A DNA stretch of 64,000 nt, taken from contig OX335660.1 of the NCBI GenBank assembly GCA_946894095.1, forward strand, positions 9,491,001 to 9,555,000, in the 5' to 3' direction. The DNA is from Incurvaria masculella. Lineage: Eukaryota > Arthropoda > Insecta > Lepidoptera > Incurvariidae. Numbering within the stretch: position 1 is the first letter of the stretch; the number at the start of each line of letters is the position of its first letter. Below, piece after piece: positions 21,646 through 33,722 of the stretch. A program made the translations under genes and the position numbers. The notes under the pieces were generated by a model. The model saw only the letters and a program-made list of their open reading frames with translations, did no database searches and was not told the DNA's origin.

Positions 21646-22396
21646 CTGATTTACGTATTTATAAATAAACAATTTACAACTCAATTGTTCTATAATTAAC
21701 TTAAGTAATGTAAATATACAGGAAAGCTTGTATAAAGTCGCGTAATGAACGGGTTGGTCACATATTTTAAAATACATACCGCATACATACAACATATGTA
21801 TTGCCAGCGATTGAAACTAAATAACCCAGCCACAGCTTAGTTTTATTACTGTATTTATCGAATATAACTCAAATTTAAAGCTCACAGCAATAGTAGTAGG
21901 AGCGAATATGGTTAAGTTGCAAGAAAGGTTCCAGAATGGAACCGGTTTTGTACCGTGCCCACGAATGAGTTAGTCTCGCCGGGAACGGGACACCTTTACC
22001 ATGTTTCATCGAATACTTTGGCAGCGTATTTTCCCCAGCGCCATCTATCGCTCCATGCGGACATATTCTTCTCGCTTTGGTCCCTACACCTCGTTATGTT
22101 TTATTCAGTTTTAAAGAACCGCAAAACATAAAATATTCCTCTCGGAGGGTCAACACAAAAGTGGCCGATTGGCGACGCACCGTCGGCGCGCGTCCCACGT
22201 CCGTCCCCCGCACCGCGGAACAAGTGCGCTGTCGCATCACGATTCACCCGGCGCATCGTTGCGATGTTACTGCGCAAATTATTCACGCTTTACACTTTTT
22301 TTTGAAATAATAATACGCCGCGTCTGCGAATTGCGTACGTACGAGATATGTTTTAAGCTGCAATATAGTCCATTGATTCCGTAGAGAATACCTTTT
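21646..22396. other. intergenic; family E end fragment and GC islet
   Basis: 21925-21997 carries GGTTTTGTACCGTGCCC and GAATGAGTTAGTCTCGCCGG, the right end of the family E element at 44764-45307. About 22160-22270 is a GC islet (GTCGGCGCGCGTCCCACG). No gene is supported. Confidence 0.4.
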
Positions 22397-22556
22397 GAAA
22401 ACCGGCCAAGTGCTAGCCGGACTCGCAAACGAAGGGTTCCGTACCATCTTACAAGATTTAACACAAATGAATCACGTTTTTAATTTTTTTTATGACATAC
22501 CAATATTATAGCGGCAAAATATTCCGTTTTCACCCTTTGGGTACGGAACCCTAAAC
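22397..22556 (+). repeat. family B, internally deleted copy 2
   Basis: Begins AAAACCGGCCAAGTGCTAGC and ends GGGTACGGAACCCTAAAC. The middle with the (GGAC)n tract is missing, so it is 160 bp and not the usual 290. Confidence 0.85.
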
Positions 22557-22779
22557 ATCATCTGGAAACTAACCAATCACACCGTTTTCGCAAAGGAACT
22601 AGGTTCCATGCCAAGTTACAAGTCCATAAACCTTATTTGAAGTCGGATCTCGGTTGGGCGGTTACTGTAATTAAAAGGATGGTATCAAATTCAATTTAAT
22701 TTGTGATGTTTAATAACTTTGTCGAATATTATAGTATTAAAAGAAATGATTAAAGGGATACGTAAATATGCATAAGATA

Positions 22780-23130
22780 CTTGGAAGGAATGTAGAGTCT
22801 CTATCTGTATTTCATCGTCTCTACCATAGAGAATACTCATCAGAGCTCCAGACCGCTGTACCTCCGTTCCCTTTCCAACATCGTTTGACGCAGAATAGGC
22901 GGGGAATGCACCCATTCACTGCCTAAACAAACAAAATAAGAATGAACCGATCGTCCAGATCCTTTATCTACAAGTTCGTTTACCTATGGAATGTACCCCC
23001 CGCCTAGGCACAAACTGCCGTACTTCAAAGGTGGTCTGAAAAAGCAACTGGCCGGCCGGCATGGTTGCCGCGAAAGCGTCATCGAGTACCTCTTATTTGA
23101 GATCCTGGCGTACGCCATATGCCGCGCTCA
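22780..23130 (+). pseudogene. decayed C-terminal end of a non-LTR retroelement
   Basis: Nucleotide blocks GTAGAGTCTCTATCTGTATT and CATCGTCTCTACCATAG match the reverse of 21040-21120 and the plus strand of 40275-40320. A peptide with LWNVPPPRHKLPYFKGG and KKQLAG recalls the last, Trp-containing segment of jockey/RTE proteins. No intact frame. Confidence 0.4.
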
Positions 23131-23676
23131 ACAAGTAAACCTATTCAAAGAGAGTTATTTTATCATTTTCATTTCAGTTCATTTCATTTCATTTCTTATC
23201 CATAGGTAGGATACCTACACTTGGACACGTTAACAATCTATCGATTCGAGAAGAGCCGATATCAATTTGTATCGTGGTGATCCCCCCTCATTTCTACGCA
23301 TTGTTCGCGATCTTTGTTTCCACCATTATGCCGGCGCGTCCTTGCGTGATAAACACGAAATGTCAATTCTTTACAGCGAATTAAAATCACAATTTTCAAT
23401 GTTGCGACCCGGTGATTTGTGGTTATTTACCGAGGTCTTTTATTTCCTAGACATTCACAAAAGAGCTAGTGCGGGGTTGATTTCATGCCTAATGCTTTCG
23501 AGGGGATTATAATGAACGTTCAAAAGTCTGTGATGGGTTTTGGATATGAAAGCCATAATTTACTTTCCATTTTTGTAACCACAGTGATTGTATTCCTGAG
23601 GCCCAATCAGAAACACCCATTCAAGCAATGGTTCATTAGACAGTAATCATGATTAATACTTGCTATGAACGGAAAA
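23131..23676. other. intergenic, no recognised gene
   Basis: A short repeated TTTCATTTCAGTTCATTTCA tract lies near 23168. The 81-residue frame at 23267-23512 shows no motif. Confidence 0.4.
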
Positions 23677-23836
23677 TAAACACCTGAAGCCTCGGTCCGC
23701 TAATAGATAACTCCACTGTCGAGCGTAAGCGTTATGAGATAACCCCGGAATCACACAAAATTGTACCAAACCACGAAACCACGACCACTTGTGAAAGTGG
23801 AGTTATCTATTAGCGGACCGAGGCTTTAGGTGTTTA
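23677..23836. mobile_element. 160-bp inverted-repeat element
   Basis: TAAACACCTGAAGCCTCGGT and the following CCGCTAATAGATAACTCCACT are mirrored almost perfectly at the right end (AGTGGAGTTATCTATTAGCG, GACCGAGGCTTTAGGTGTTTA). The arms are about 41 bp with one mismatch and the loop about 78 bp. No clear target duplication. Confidence 0.75.
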
Positions 23837-24640
23837 TCAAAAGGTTGCAGGTACGAATCTTGCTTCCGACGAATGTCACGAACCAAACACTTTTTCAGAT
23901 TATTTTCAAAATCTGATTACAATGATTCAAATGTAGATGTCGCTGAAACTCAAATTAATTAGATAACGGTAATTTCGTATCCATTAAATACATAGGATCT
24001 ATTTTTTAAATGTACATCAAACATCATTCGGCGAAACTATGTTCACAATAGTCAAGCGCTAGGCACCCTGAGACAGTTTAGTATTGCTCGGGAGCCAGAA
24101 ATAGCACCCGTGGTGATGTTTTAGGGACCAGTCGAAAATATTGAAAAAAGTTACCCTTATCTGGTTCTGTTTTCTGTCGGTCACACGCATTTTGTCTCGA
24201 ATTGATTTTGAGTGTGGCAGAGCTTGAAGGTTGCACTTCCTATCAACCCTCGTCCGAGTTGTAGTTACATGTGAGAAGATTTGTGCCCTAATAAAACGCG
24301 AAATATATAGCTCCCATGACGATTCCATGATTCATGGTTCTGTTATGTCAGCCAACCTTTCCGAAGAGACGGCGTGATGTACCAATATTTTCGTTCAAGC
24401 TCTACGTAAATCGAACACTAAGTTAGTCGCGTGGCTTCACGAGCCATTAGAAGGTGGAGCGGGCCGGAAGCGGCGTCGCGGCGGGAGACAATCGATGCCC
24501 GGAAGTTCCGGTACCGGCCGCCCGGTTTCCGGAGCCGATAACTTCCGGCCTGAGAGAGAAATTAAATGTCTGCTGCCAGCGCGGGCGGCGCAAAAATCTG
24601 TATCAATCGAATCTTAAGGTCTCGCATATTATTATGTCGA
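23837..24640. other. intergenic with GC islet
   Basis: 24440-24590 is GC-rich (GGCCGGAAGCGGCGTCGCGG) and contains several CCGGAAG Ets-like sites. The minus frame at 24059-24328 has no recognisable domain. No gene called. Confidence 0.35.
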
Positions 24641-24642
24641 AT

Positions 24643-24900
24643 GAAAACCGGCCAAGTGCGAGTCGGACTCGCACACAAAGGGTTCCGTACCATCGTACAA
24701 GATTTAACACAAATAATCACGTTTTTAGTATGGAGCCCCCCTTTAATTTTTATGATTTTGCCTATTTGTTATTATAGCGGCAACATAAATACACACTCTG
24801 TGAAAATGTCAGCTGCCTACCTATTACGGTTCATTAGATACAGCCCTGTGACGGATGGACGGACGGACGGACGGACAGCGGAGGTTTAGTGATAGGGTTT
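24643..24900 (+). repeat. family B, copy 3
   Basis: Full-length start (AAAACCGGCCAAGTGCGAG), the usual GGTTCCGTACCATCGTACAA, GCAACATAAATACACACTCT, GTCAGCTGCCTACC and a (GGAC)n tract ending GACAGCGGAGGTTTAG. The final GGTACGGAACCCT is lost. Confidence 0.85.
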
Positions 24901-25659
24901 CATCTGTCTGTTTCATCAATCTGCTTTTGCAATTAGTGCAAGGTCATTCAAAATGCAGTAATTTCCAGTTCAAACATTGGATTTGACCTTGATCTTCAGT
25001 AACTCTCATGTCATGACTGAAAAAATATGGAACGGTGTTCTAGAAAAATGGAAGCCTTACTTAATAATGTCTTAATAATCTGTTAATAATCTTACTTAAT
25101 AATGTCTTAATGTCTGATTGTGATTATGAGACTATAGTCTTAAGTAATCTAATGTTCTCAATGTCTGATTATTTTATCGTTGTTATTTTATTATTATCGT
25201 TGCATGTTAGAGAATGTCTTATGGAATTCATTTCGCCTTTTTGTAAACCATATTGCCTTGCAAATAAAGTTTTTTTTATTTCACTTCGTTTAATTTCATC
25301 TCATGTTTCTTAATACTGCCTGTTTATATTGCTTACAATATTTATTTGTATTTCATTTGGCACTAAGCTCATCTCTTGTATAGAAATAAAGGATACTTTC
25401 AAGCAAGACACCCGATTAAAGACGATGTATTTTAAAGATTGGTAAACAAATATAAGCGTGAACGATTAACCATGAACTATGGCATAGCGCTCAGCGGTTA
25501 AGTACTGAAGCATTTGGTCAACGCTTAACTGCAACCGAAAGTTTTGATTAAAGTATTAAAGATATTTCCCAGTGACTTTGTGACCAAATCAAAAAATATT
25601 TAGCCAAAAACCAAAAGAAGTCACGGGGTAAAAGATGAAAACTAAAACCGCATTATTAC
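24901..25659. other. intergenic with a degenerate tandem repeat
   Basis: 25055-25160 repeats CTTACTTAATAATGTCTTAA-like units with spacing of roughly 30 bp. The rest shows nothing recognisable. Confidence 0.4.
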
Positions 25660-25870
25660 ATACATACCTTCACGCCTCTTTCGCGGAGGGGTAGGCAGAG
25701 ATGATAGAGCGCCATACGGTACGATCACAGCACACCTCTTTGGCTTCATCTACAGATATACATCTTTTCATACATGCTCTACGATTACGGGTGCTACGTA
25801 CCAGACCTTTACGAAGAATTACATCGATTTGGTCGTGGCACGTTCTACTATGCCGCCCGGGCACGACACT
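25660..25870 (-). repeat. dispersed repeat, retroelement-derived end
   Basis: The minus-strand frame ends in WRSIISAYPSAKEA preceded by a DRTVWRSI motif, reminiscent of the last residues of RTE/jockey-type proteins (an arginine/tryptophan-rich 'DR..W..L..A' tail). The plus strand CATACCTTCACGCCTC is recalled as a common moth repeat. No intact protein. Confidence 0.35.
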
Positions 25871-25936
25871 TCCACTCATATTATAAGATTTAAATAAAAA
25901 CATTATATTTGCCATGATTTGAATATGCACCCTGTT

Positions 25937-26042
25937 TATAAAAAAACCGGTCAAGTGCGAGTCGGACCCCTTTTTTTTATTAATATTATTTTTTTTCCGA
26001 TTTGTTGCAAAATAAATACATACTCTGTGATGACCCTAAACA
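25937..26042 (+). repeat. family B, short copy 4
   Basis: AAAAAACCGGTCAAGTGCGA and GTCGGACCCCTTTT, then GATTTGTTGCAAAATAAATA and CATACTCTGTGA. Truncated and heavily deleted. Confidence 0.7.
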
Positions 26043-26524
26043 GTAAGAATAAGACAATAACAAATTCGAGTACTAACCAACCAACAATATCTCCCTCACT
26101 AGAATCACCATTCCATCTCCAGCTAAATCTTTTCAACCCTTTTCGGCATTCAGCATGGAAACGCGCGCCGCCCGCCGCTAGACAATTTGCATAAGTCTCT
26201 CGGAAGAAGACGAAGGCAGACTTAAATCTAGACTTAAACAGATTTGCGTCAGGCGCGGTCTGGCCCCGGTCTGCGTTCGTTTGATGTTTGCATTTGCGTT
26301 CACCTTTGAATTGCGAAGACAGTACGTTTGCCTTCAGACTGGTTTTAGAGGAAGTGAATTTGATTTCTCCGAATAACGTAGCTGACTATGCATACATTGT
26401 AGGTATGTATAGTTGATTTTGAGCTGTGTTGCAATGTGGACGCTATTGCATTTATTACGCGAAACGATTGCTTTGGACTTAAGTCAATCCTTATAATTTT
26501 GGACATTGCAAAATATTAAGTAAC
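26043..26524. other. intergenic, no recognised gene
   Basis: Nothing recognised. Confidence 0.4.
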
Positions 26525-26605
26525 TGTTTGAAAAATGTTACGGCTTTTCACGCGGCAGGTAGAGATATTCTCCTGCCGCGGGAAAAGCCGTAACATTTTC
26601 AAACA
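26525..26605. repeat. fold-back element, family C copy 2
   Basis: TGTTTGAAAAATGTTACGGC and CACGCGGCAGG on the left, CCTGCCGCGGGAAAAGCCG and TAACATTTTCAAACA on the right. The loop is shorter than in copy 1. Followed by the shared TCTAACGACCGCGGTAA. Confidence 0.75.
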
Positions 26606-26745
26606 TTTCTAACGACCGCGGTAACCTCAAAAGTATCATATTAAGTAACTGTTTCAAATAGGATCATATTTACTATTTTTTTCGTTAACATATTGCTTAC
26701 TAAAATATGCGTTTTCATATGTTTTTTTTACCTAGCTCGATACGA

Positions 26746-27112
26746 ATGGCTCAATACCACACACCCGGTCATGATATTAGCCCAACACACCGCTTTCACG
26801 AAGGAATTAGGTGCGATGCCAGGTTCTTCCTTTTATGAACGCGGCTACATCAAACCATATAGAAGAACCGCCAAATTTTCCGTTTCGACCATCTTTTTAT
26901 TCAATGCGATGGTACCAACCCAGCGGATTTAAAGACTAGCACATATTAGGGGAAGGGGAACTACAGTTTTACATGAATTCCAAACGATGGAACAGTTTTC
27001 ATGATAAAATGCACTTATGCAGAGAAAGAGAGAGAGAGTGGTGCAGAAACGGGGTGGGAATTGAATCCATGACCTCTGGCATAGAAGTACCCGCGCCCCT
27101 GAGCTACGAGCT
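26746..27112 (-). repeat. SINE-A with a tRNA-like head, minus
   Basis: The plus strand reads the family backwards: CATGATATTAGCCCAACAC, GGAATTAGGTGCGATGCCAGG, CAATGCGATGGTACCAACCC, AGGGGAAGGGGAACTACAG, then GTGGTGCAGAAAC and GGGAATTGAATCCATGACC (reverse of the tRNA-like B box). A (GA)n expansion sits at 27020-27038. Confidence 0.75.
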
Positions 27113-27609
27113 GATCAAGATACATCAATATTTTTTGCGACACTAGAAATATACTCGTGTAACATATAGGTATTTAAGATGTTTAAATTGTTATCTTCTC
27201 TTTTTTATTAACATAGATATACATTTTACTTTAAGTTACTTGGTAAGTCAGTAATAAAAATGTCGGATTATTTTTCGAATAAATACTTTTTGGTATCACT
27301 TCTTGGAAAACATTAATTATAATGTTCTTTTTGTTCATTTGTTTATTGTTTTGTTGTCAGAAAAAAAAAACTTAAAAAATACGAACTAAGAACTTAACAA
27401 AACTTTTTATTTCTCTAATAGACGCCTCATCTAATTTCATGACTGCGTCGGGATGGCTCCCATTCAAATAAAGCCAGCATCGGTCACCGTGTTAGCAAAG
27501 GACGGTTGAAACTGATTTGAATTTTCCCATTTTCTTCCAGAGCGTGCGGTCGGCGGGTCGGGCTGGGTGTGCGCGGCTCGACGCATGGCACGTTCGCGTG
27601 ACGGGCACA
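27113..27609. other. intergenic; exon-like GC patch after a good acceptor
   Basis: At 27526-27540 the plus strand has TTTTCCCATTTTCTTCCAG, an excellent 3' splice site, followed by a GC-rich segment (27541-27609) with one open phase (RAVGGSGWVCAARRMARS). Palindrome D1 starts immediately after. This could be the beginning of an exon interrupted by the repeat, or chance. Confidence 0.3.
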
Positions 27610-27841
27610 GCAGGTCTATTCCTGGCATTCAGTAATCAGGAATCAGGAATCCTGAGTCTAGAAAACAGCTTTTATAGCGATTTTTAAAACGAGGTTTTTT
27701 ATGGAAAACCTTAAATTCATTAAAAAAACTATGCTCCGGAATATTTTCGTCAAGAAAGTCGCTTTGAAAAGCGATACAAAAGCGTTTTTATAGACTCAGG
27801 ATTCCTGATTCCTGATTACTAAATGCCAGGAATAGACCTGC
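27610..27841. repeat. palindromic element, family D copy 1
   Basis: GCAGGTCTATTCCTGGCATT at the left mirrors AATGCCAGGAATAGACCTGC at the right. Further in, AATCAGGAATCCTGAGTCTA pairs with TAGACTCAGGATTCCTGATT and the core has TTTATAGCG with CGC repeats. Two further copies at 30043-30252 and 40001-40122. Confidence 0.75.
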
Positions 27842-28261
27842 TGCTGGCTGCTATTCTCATGTCAAATCTAAATGCTGGACTGATGAAGTTTATTGGAAAG
27901 GTCTTAAGTTCTTTAAAATATAAACTATTTAAAGGCGTAATAAGAGCCGATTGCGTTCAGTTTGATAATGACGTAAGTAAAACAACATTTGATTATATTT
28001 AAAAACACATAACCACAACGAATTTTGATAAAATAAAAGTAAATATACAGATTGATGATCTAGAGATCAAATTGTAAGTGTCTGGGGCTTTGTGTTCTTA
28101 AATTAGACGAATACTCACAATTTTTCATCATCTTCAGATATTTACTGTAATAGGTTTCCAATATAGCTGGACTATCAAAGAAATTTTCACCTTTTCGAAA
28201 TTAAAAAATATGTAGTAGTTATTTTTAAAAATAATTAAATATGGTTTTACTTACGTCCTTA

Positions 28262-28556
28262 TGGAGCTTCCAATCACTCAACTCCGCTCCCCACAACTCA
28301 ACTAATACAAACGTGGAAAGAAGATCATGCGCACATTTCTTGTCGGAGATCCAAAATTAAAATCAAAACAGCTTTATTTGATTCAACTAGATTTTCAATG
28401 ACCATTGGCATTGTAAAATTATATATGGTTTCTAAGTTATAAGGTCCGAAACTTCGAAATGTGTGCGCGTTTTATGCGAAAAGTTTGGTAGTTGATTACT
28501 CAACGATAAAACATAAAATCTACAAGAAATTAGTTATTATAACTTAGTTACGGTGA
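28262..28556 (+). repeat. family E, degenerate copy
   Basis: GGAAAGAAGATCATGCGCAC, TTTCTTGTCGGAGATCC, CATTGGCATTGTAAAATTAT and TCTAAGTTATAAGGTCCGAA align with 44800-45010 and 35850-36060. The termini are worn off. Confidence 0.65.
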
Positions 28557-29624
28557 ACATTGATTATGGACATATTTACAAAATAAAAAACATTTTTACG
28601 GCGTGAAGACTGGTTACCAAAAAGACCTCCTTAGTCGCCTTTTAAGGTGATTTTAAACACCTTTAATCTTATTGTTAGCTGTTTGACTTTCCGTTATCCT
28701 GTTTTGGTTTTAGATGACTTTATTGTGCATGTGAGTTATGGAAATACTGCGTGATTTCGCCCGTTTTACGCGTGGGAAATATGTGCTTTCCCACAGATTC
28801 AACCTTGGGCTTTCCTAGTATTTTGATTCTGTGTGTATTTTGTTTGGGCCCTTTTACAACAACCAGTGGATAACCAACAATAGTTCTAATGTTATAACAT
28901 ACATGAATATTATAGGTTATTGTACAAATATGAAAATGTTCCATTGTATGAGCATCCTTAGTGTTTACGTTGGTTCCTTGTTTCAGAGCGTATTATACAT
29001 TTCCCTGCGTCTGTTATTGCTACGGCAGAATTTTCCCGTATTATTTTTACGTTTCCCTCAAACAACGAGTTGCCGCACGGGAGGACCGCGCCTTCCCCTC
29101 ATGTATATTAAATTAATTTAATTTCAGAAGCAGCATTTCTGACCTGCTGGTTCTGCTAATTACTTTAACCGCGTCCCGGCGGTGTATCAAGAGCGTGAAT
29201 CGTTAGGTGCGAAACGGTGAAACGCGCAAGTTTGCGTTTTCGATGCGTACAGTCGTGATTGGAAGATCCCGGAGAACTTTAGGTTCGGAGTTGCGGTTGT
29301 TTTGAGGAGTTGGTCAGGTCGCTACACTACAGATTCGAGACGTTATCAAACCGCGACACCGTGTGTGTAACTATCACCTCTACGCAACATGTAACCATAG
29401 TTATTTGTTCCAGTGAGTTATTCAGCGAAGAGAATATTGCTAGTTTAATTTGAAATCATTCCGTATTGATCCTTGTTGAGAGGATCTAATTATTTACACT
29501 TGTGAAATTCTGCATTTTTGTTTTTCAAGTTAAATTATTCCTATGTGTGGTATCTGTTTCCACTCGGTACTGTATCGGATGTTTTTATTATTGTATTTAT
29601 TTTATTTTATTGTAACCGGTTGGA
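28557..29624. other. intergenic, possible 5' flank features only
   Basis: The frames at 28720-28944 (minus) and 28831-29121 (plus) show no recognisable domain. 29150-29420 is less AT-rich, but no exon could be supported. Confidence 0.35.
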
Positions 29625-29760
29625 AAATAAGGAAGATGTTTGTCCATCTTCGACCAACTGTCATTTAATGCGATAGCAACAACCCATGCGGTATTAACCC
29701 TACCACTTAATAGATAACGCAAAGAGACCTGCAGTTTTACATGGAATTTGAACCACTGCC
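29625..29760 (-). repeat. SINE-A fragment, minus
   Basis: TGTTTGTCCATCTTCGACC, CATTTAATGCGATAGCAAC, CCCTACCACTTAATAGATAA and ACCTGCAGTTTTACATGGA show the reverse-strand body. Confidence 0.6.
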
Positions 29761-30042
29761 CGCCTAAACAGTCGAATTTATAATAATATTTTCTCTTACC
29801 TGTTCATTATATGTATAGCTTTTTATGTGACTAACCGTGAGGTTGTACTTAGTGAAACGCTATTCCAACCAAAGTCACGGGAAAATGCAAATCGGGAGCA
29901 GCTGCATGTCATAAGAACCAGGTGTGTGAAAGCAAGTATCTACGAGGTCATACTCGAGGACAGGGGCTGCCTGCACAAGAGGTCCATCAGCTTATACCAG
30001 CAGTAGCGACAACCAGTCACTTCACAGTGCGCTGGTAGTTCT

Positions 30043-30252
30043 GCAGGCCTATTCCTGGCATTCCGTAATCCTGAGTCTAGAAATCCGCTTTTGTAGCGGT
30101 TTTCAAAGCGATCTTCTTGACGAAAACATTCCGGAGCATAGTTTTTTTAAATAATCAAGGTTTTCCGTCGAAAAACTCGCTTTGAAGATCGCTATAAAAG
30201 CGGTTTCATAAACTCGGGATTCCTGATTACTGAATGCCAGGAATATACCTGC
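30043..30252. repeat. palindromic element, family D copy 2
   Basis: GCAGGCCTATTCCTGGCATT pairs with AATGCCAGGAATATACCTGC. The interior repeats CGCTTTTGTAGCGGTTTTC against CGCTATAAAAGCGG, as in copy 1. Confidence 0.75.
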
Positions 30253-30267
30253 TGAGCCAAGTTCTAG

Positions 30268-30561
30268 AAGGGACAAAAACTATTCACTGTTAAGGCCGTC
30301 TGCCGCACCAGTCGTTTAAAAGAACCAGTGCAACAGTGTCAACTTTATAGGCATGCCACCCGCAACTGGTGGAGGTGTGCGAAAATGTCTTCGGAACCAC
30401 GAGACACACATTCCACGAGTACAATGCCTGTGCCCAAAAAACCAGAACCTTCAAGTTTACGCGCATTGTCGTTCTCGTGGTAGATAGGTTTGAGTTCCCC
30501 TAACAAGAAAACTATTCGATGCAAAATGCGCCCCCCTTGGCGGTGCAAAAGCGATGCGGTA
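30268..30561 (+). pseudogene. relic of a non-LTR retroelement ORF1 (zinc-knuckle region)
   Basis: One frame is open from 30268 to a TAG at about 30481 and then continues in the same phase to a GTAAGT at 30559. It reads TVKAVCRTSRLKEPVQQ, then CQLYRHATRNWWRCAK and MPVPKKPEP. This follows the order of the CCHC knuckle region of jockey-type ORF1 proteins (C..CQLYGH..RNC...CVKC), but several of the expected Cys are lost. Called as a relic on motif order only. Confidence 0.4.
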
Positions 30562-33500
30562 AGTTTTCCCCTCCTTCTACGTCACCCTTTCATACCCGGT
30601 CTCCCCTCGCGGGGTTGCGCATTCTGTCGCTTTGCTTGGTAGGCCTGGATGGGATGCACGGTAAGGGATTTGGGAAATTTTAATGCACTTTTAGATCTAC
30701 GAGTGGCCTACACGAACATCGATTTTAAAATAACCTTATTCGTCAGTAGGTGTGTACGAATGTCTGTGAATAAGCAATATCGTAAGGTCTGATCTTACCG
30801 TACTTTAATGTTATGCCAACTGTTAAAATTAAATTAATAAGTGATATTCATATTGATACTAAAAATCTCTTTCGAGGAAAGAGTGCATTTGTTGCAAAGG
30901 GTTTTTAAGCGGAATACGTTAAAATACACGATTTTGTGCTTCAACAAAATTTTGGTTAATTTACAAACAGGGAAACCGAATCATCTTTCAGTTCAAAATG
31001 AACAAAAATACAATTGCAGCATTAAATATTGAGGATATAGAGAGAATTTAGGCTGCTTTATTCTAATGCTTACTTTAGGTTAATGCTAGGCTTATACTAA
31101 CTATATCAAGTTATACACTGAGCTCAGGGTCTACTATTGTTTATTAATCTAAAATATAGGAATCTTGCAGGCTGTGAAAAGGAAATATTAGAGTTATATT
31201 TATTTTAATAAATTAGATTAATAAAGTAAAAACCATTTTGTGGATCACATGCCTACAACACAATTTCTATTTATTTCGATTATTACTAAGAATTCCTCTA
31301 GATAACATGAAGGTTTCCGAAATGCTTACATCCATCGATCAAATTGTTGTGTTATGTGTTGTGTTTGTGGTAGCTGAAACAGCACCGCACCCGTTCATAT
31401 GAATACAGCTATAAATAAAAGTGGTGAATTCCTAATCGAATAAAGTAAACGTTAATACAATAAAAATTGCACAGTCGAGTGATCCCGGTTCTCGTTACGC
31501 AATAAATAAATATAATAATGAATAGGAGAGATGTAATAAGATTTTTATTTGATCTAATTACGCTGTATAGTTGATTGTGACGCCGCTAGGGGTCGCTCGG
31601 GGACGCCGAGGGTGCAGCGCTTGTCTGTGTGATCACTCTTGTAATCCAGAAAAATGTAATTGCCGATATACATTTCTCTTTGTCTTTGTCTTTGTGTCAT
31701 GTAGATGGCTCTGTTAACCTGGAAGCACGAAATGGTTCGTGTAATATGTTTGTTTAGATTTTCACTGTTGTTCGAAATATTATTTTACGTTTACGGTTAG
31801 CGGAACACTGTTTATCCGTAAACGTATAATAATATGTTTCGTGTAATGTTAAAGTATGATTAAATTTAAGTTAAAATATGTTAGTTCTTTAGTCTATGTG
31901 ATACAATCTTTGAGTTGGTGAAGCTGAAGTTTGATTTGTTATTTACTGTCCATCCCAAGGTGTGGAACAGTATTTGGCACACTATTGGAATCTGTTATCA
32001 ATTTTATTATTTATATATATTGATATGATATATTATTATCAGTGTTAGAATCGGTATTAACTATAACAATATTGAATATATGTGTCATTCAATAACATGC
32101 TGGAAAGCGGCGATGGCGTATTAAAGGTGACCATACATCCGGAACTCAACAAACATTTTCAACTAGCTAACTCAAATATAATGTTACAAGTAAGTTGTAA
32201 CAACTCTTAAGGATGAACACATCGATTCTTATGTCATCAAAATCTCAGAAAGGAATGTCTATCATGTCTAAATGAACTATTTGATTATAACGTACATCTC
32301 TCAATTTTTTAGGCAAAATTTTATCAGACGTAATTTGAGTTAGATTGTATGGGTCAAAGATAGAATGTAACATAAATTGTTAAAATAAATATAATCCTTT
32401 TCTACTGACAATACGCAAAGCTGAACATTTTTTTAAATAATTTTAACCCCATTGTAACGCATGGCTTGAGGGCCTTTCAATCTGCGTGCCCTCCGAAATA
32501 TTAATTGAACATTGGAGGTCTCCCAAATCACGACATCTTCCCTTCCAATTACACCCACATAATAAGATCTCTCGGCGACCGCACGTATTGTGCCTCCATT
32601 AGGAGTTGGAAGGAACCGTGACGTAACCGGTTAGTTGGAGGTACGAATGAGCAGACTGTTTTTTAAATACACCCACATAATCGTAACAAGGCCATACTGT
32701 TTGTCTTTTTAAAGCGGGATCAAATTACCAGAAGTGATGATTCATCGAAAGCTGAGCCCCTAGTCTCAGTTGTCACCTAAACTTATATTTCTTAATTAGA
32801 ACTAGGCCATACATGTATTTGATATTTCATAAAGGCTTCTAGTTATTTAAAAAAAAATTACTTTCTCAAACGTTTTTGTGGAAATAAATACAAGGGGCCG
32901 TAAGTGATGGTCCACATACAAATGTCGTTTGGAAATAATTTTAAAACTACTCGTACTCTCTCGTACATACACCGATATGGATTGATGTTACTGATTTCAA
33001 AACATTGACAACTAAATCGAGAGTGTTATTTAATTAATTTTCCAAACAACGTTACAGGGAGCGTGATTATAGGATGCTTTCAAAATGCCTTCAGAAAGGG
33101 TTTGTGTGTGTCCAAACAAAATAAAAAAACTGTTACCCGACGAAAAGTAAGAAACAAGTTAGGTGCTGATTGATATTATGGTTTTATTAAGTAATCATAT
33201 AAAACAGCAAACACATTTTTTCTTCCCTTTTGTTGTTTTTTCTGAAGTCTGGTTACAGTTTTTTTTCGTTTTAAATTTACCCGGGCCATAATAATGAATC
33301 GATTGACATCTTATTGATCAACACCGGTTGAATAGTTTAGGCGCTACGGAGCGTAATACGTATATACAAATATACATACATGCTTGGACTGCTAAAATAA
33401 GAACTTTGCCGTAGTCGGGTAAAAAAAAGAATCTCTCTTCCGGCCGGGGGCCTCTCTGCTGCATGTGACAGCACAAGAGATCGCTTGTGCGTGATAATGC

Positions 33501-33722
33501 GGTGGGATTAGATTCCTGTCCACATGCGCCGCGGACTTATTCAAATGCAGGGCCAACTTTGAGGAAGGTGGAACGGCTGGGGTGGTCTGCGGCCATATAG
33601 GGCCTTGAACAATTTGCTTGCCTTGAGCTGAAATTATTTGTTCAATGTCCTCGCCCTGTCTATAAAATTCGAGCGGACCTAGGGATATTCCATTTGATTT
33701 AATCCTTGTAAATGAAAATAAG
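30562..33722. other. 3.2 kb without recognised gene
   Basis: AT-rich DNA. I saw small GC-richer pieces (31575-31625, 32455-32640) but no coding motifs, no strong inverted repeat and no copy of the repeat families named in this window. Confidence 0.4.
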
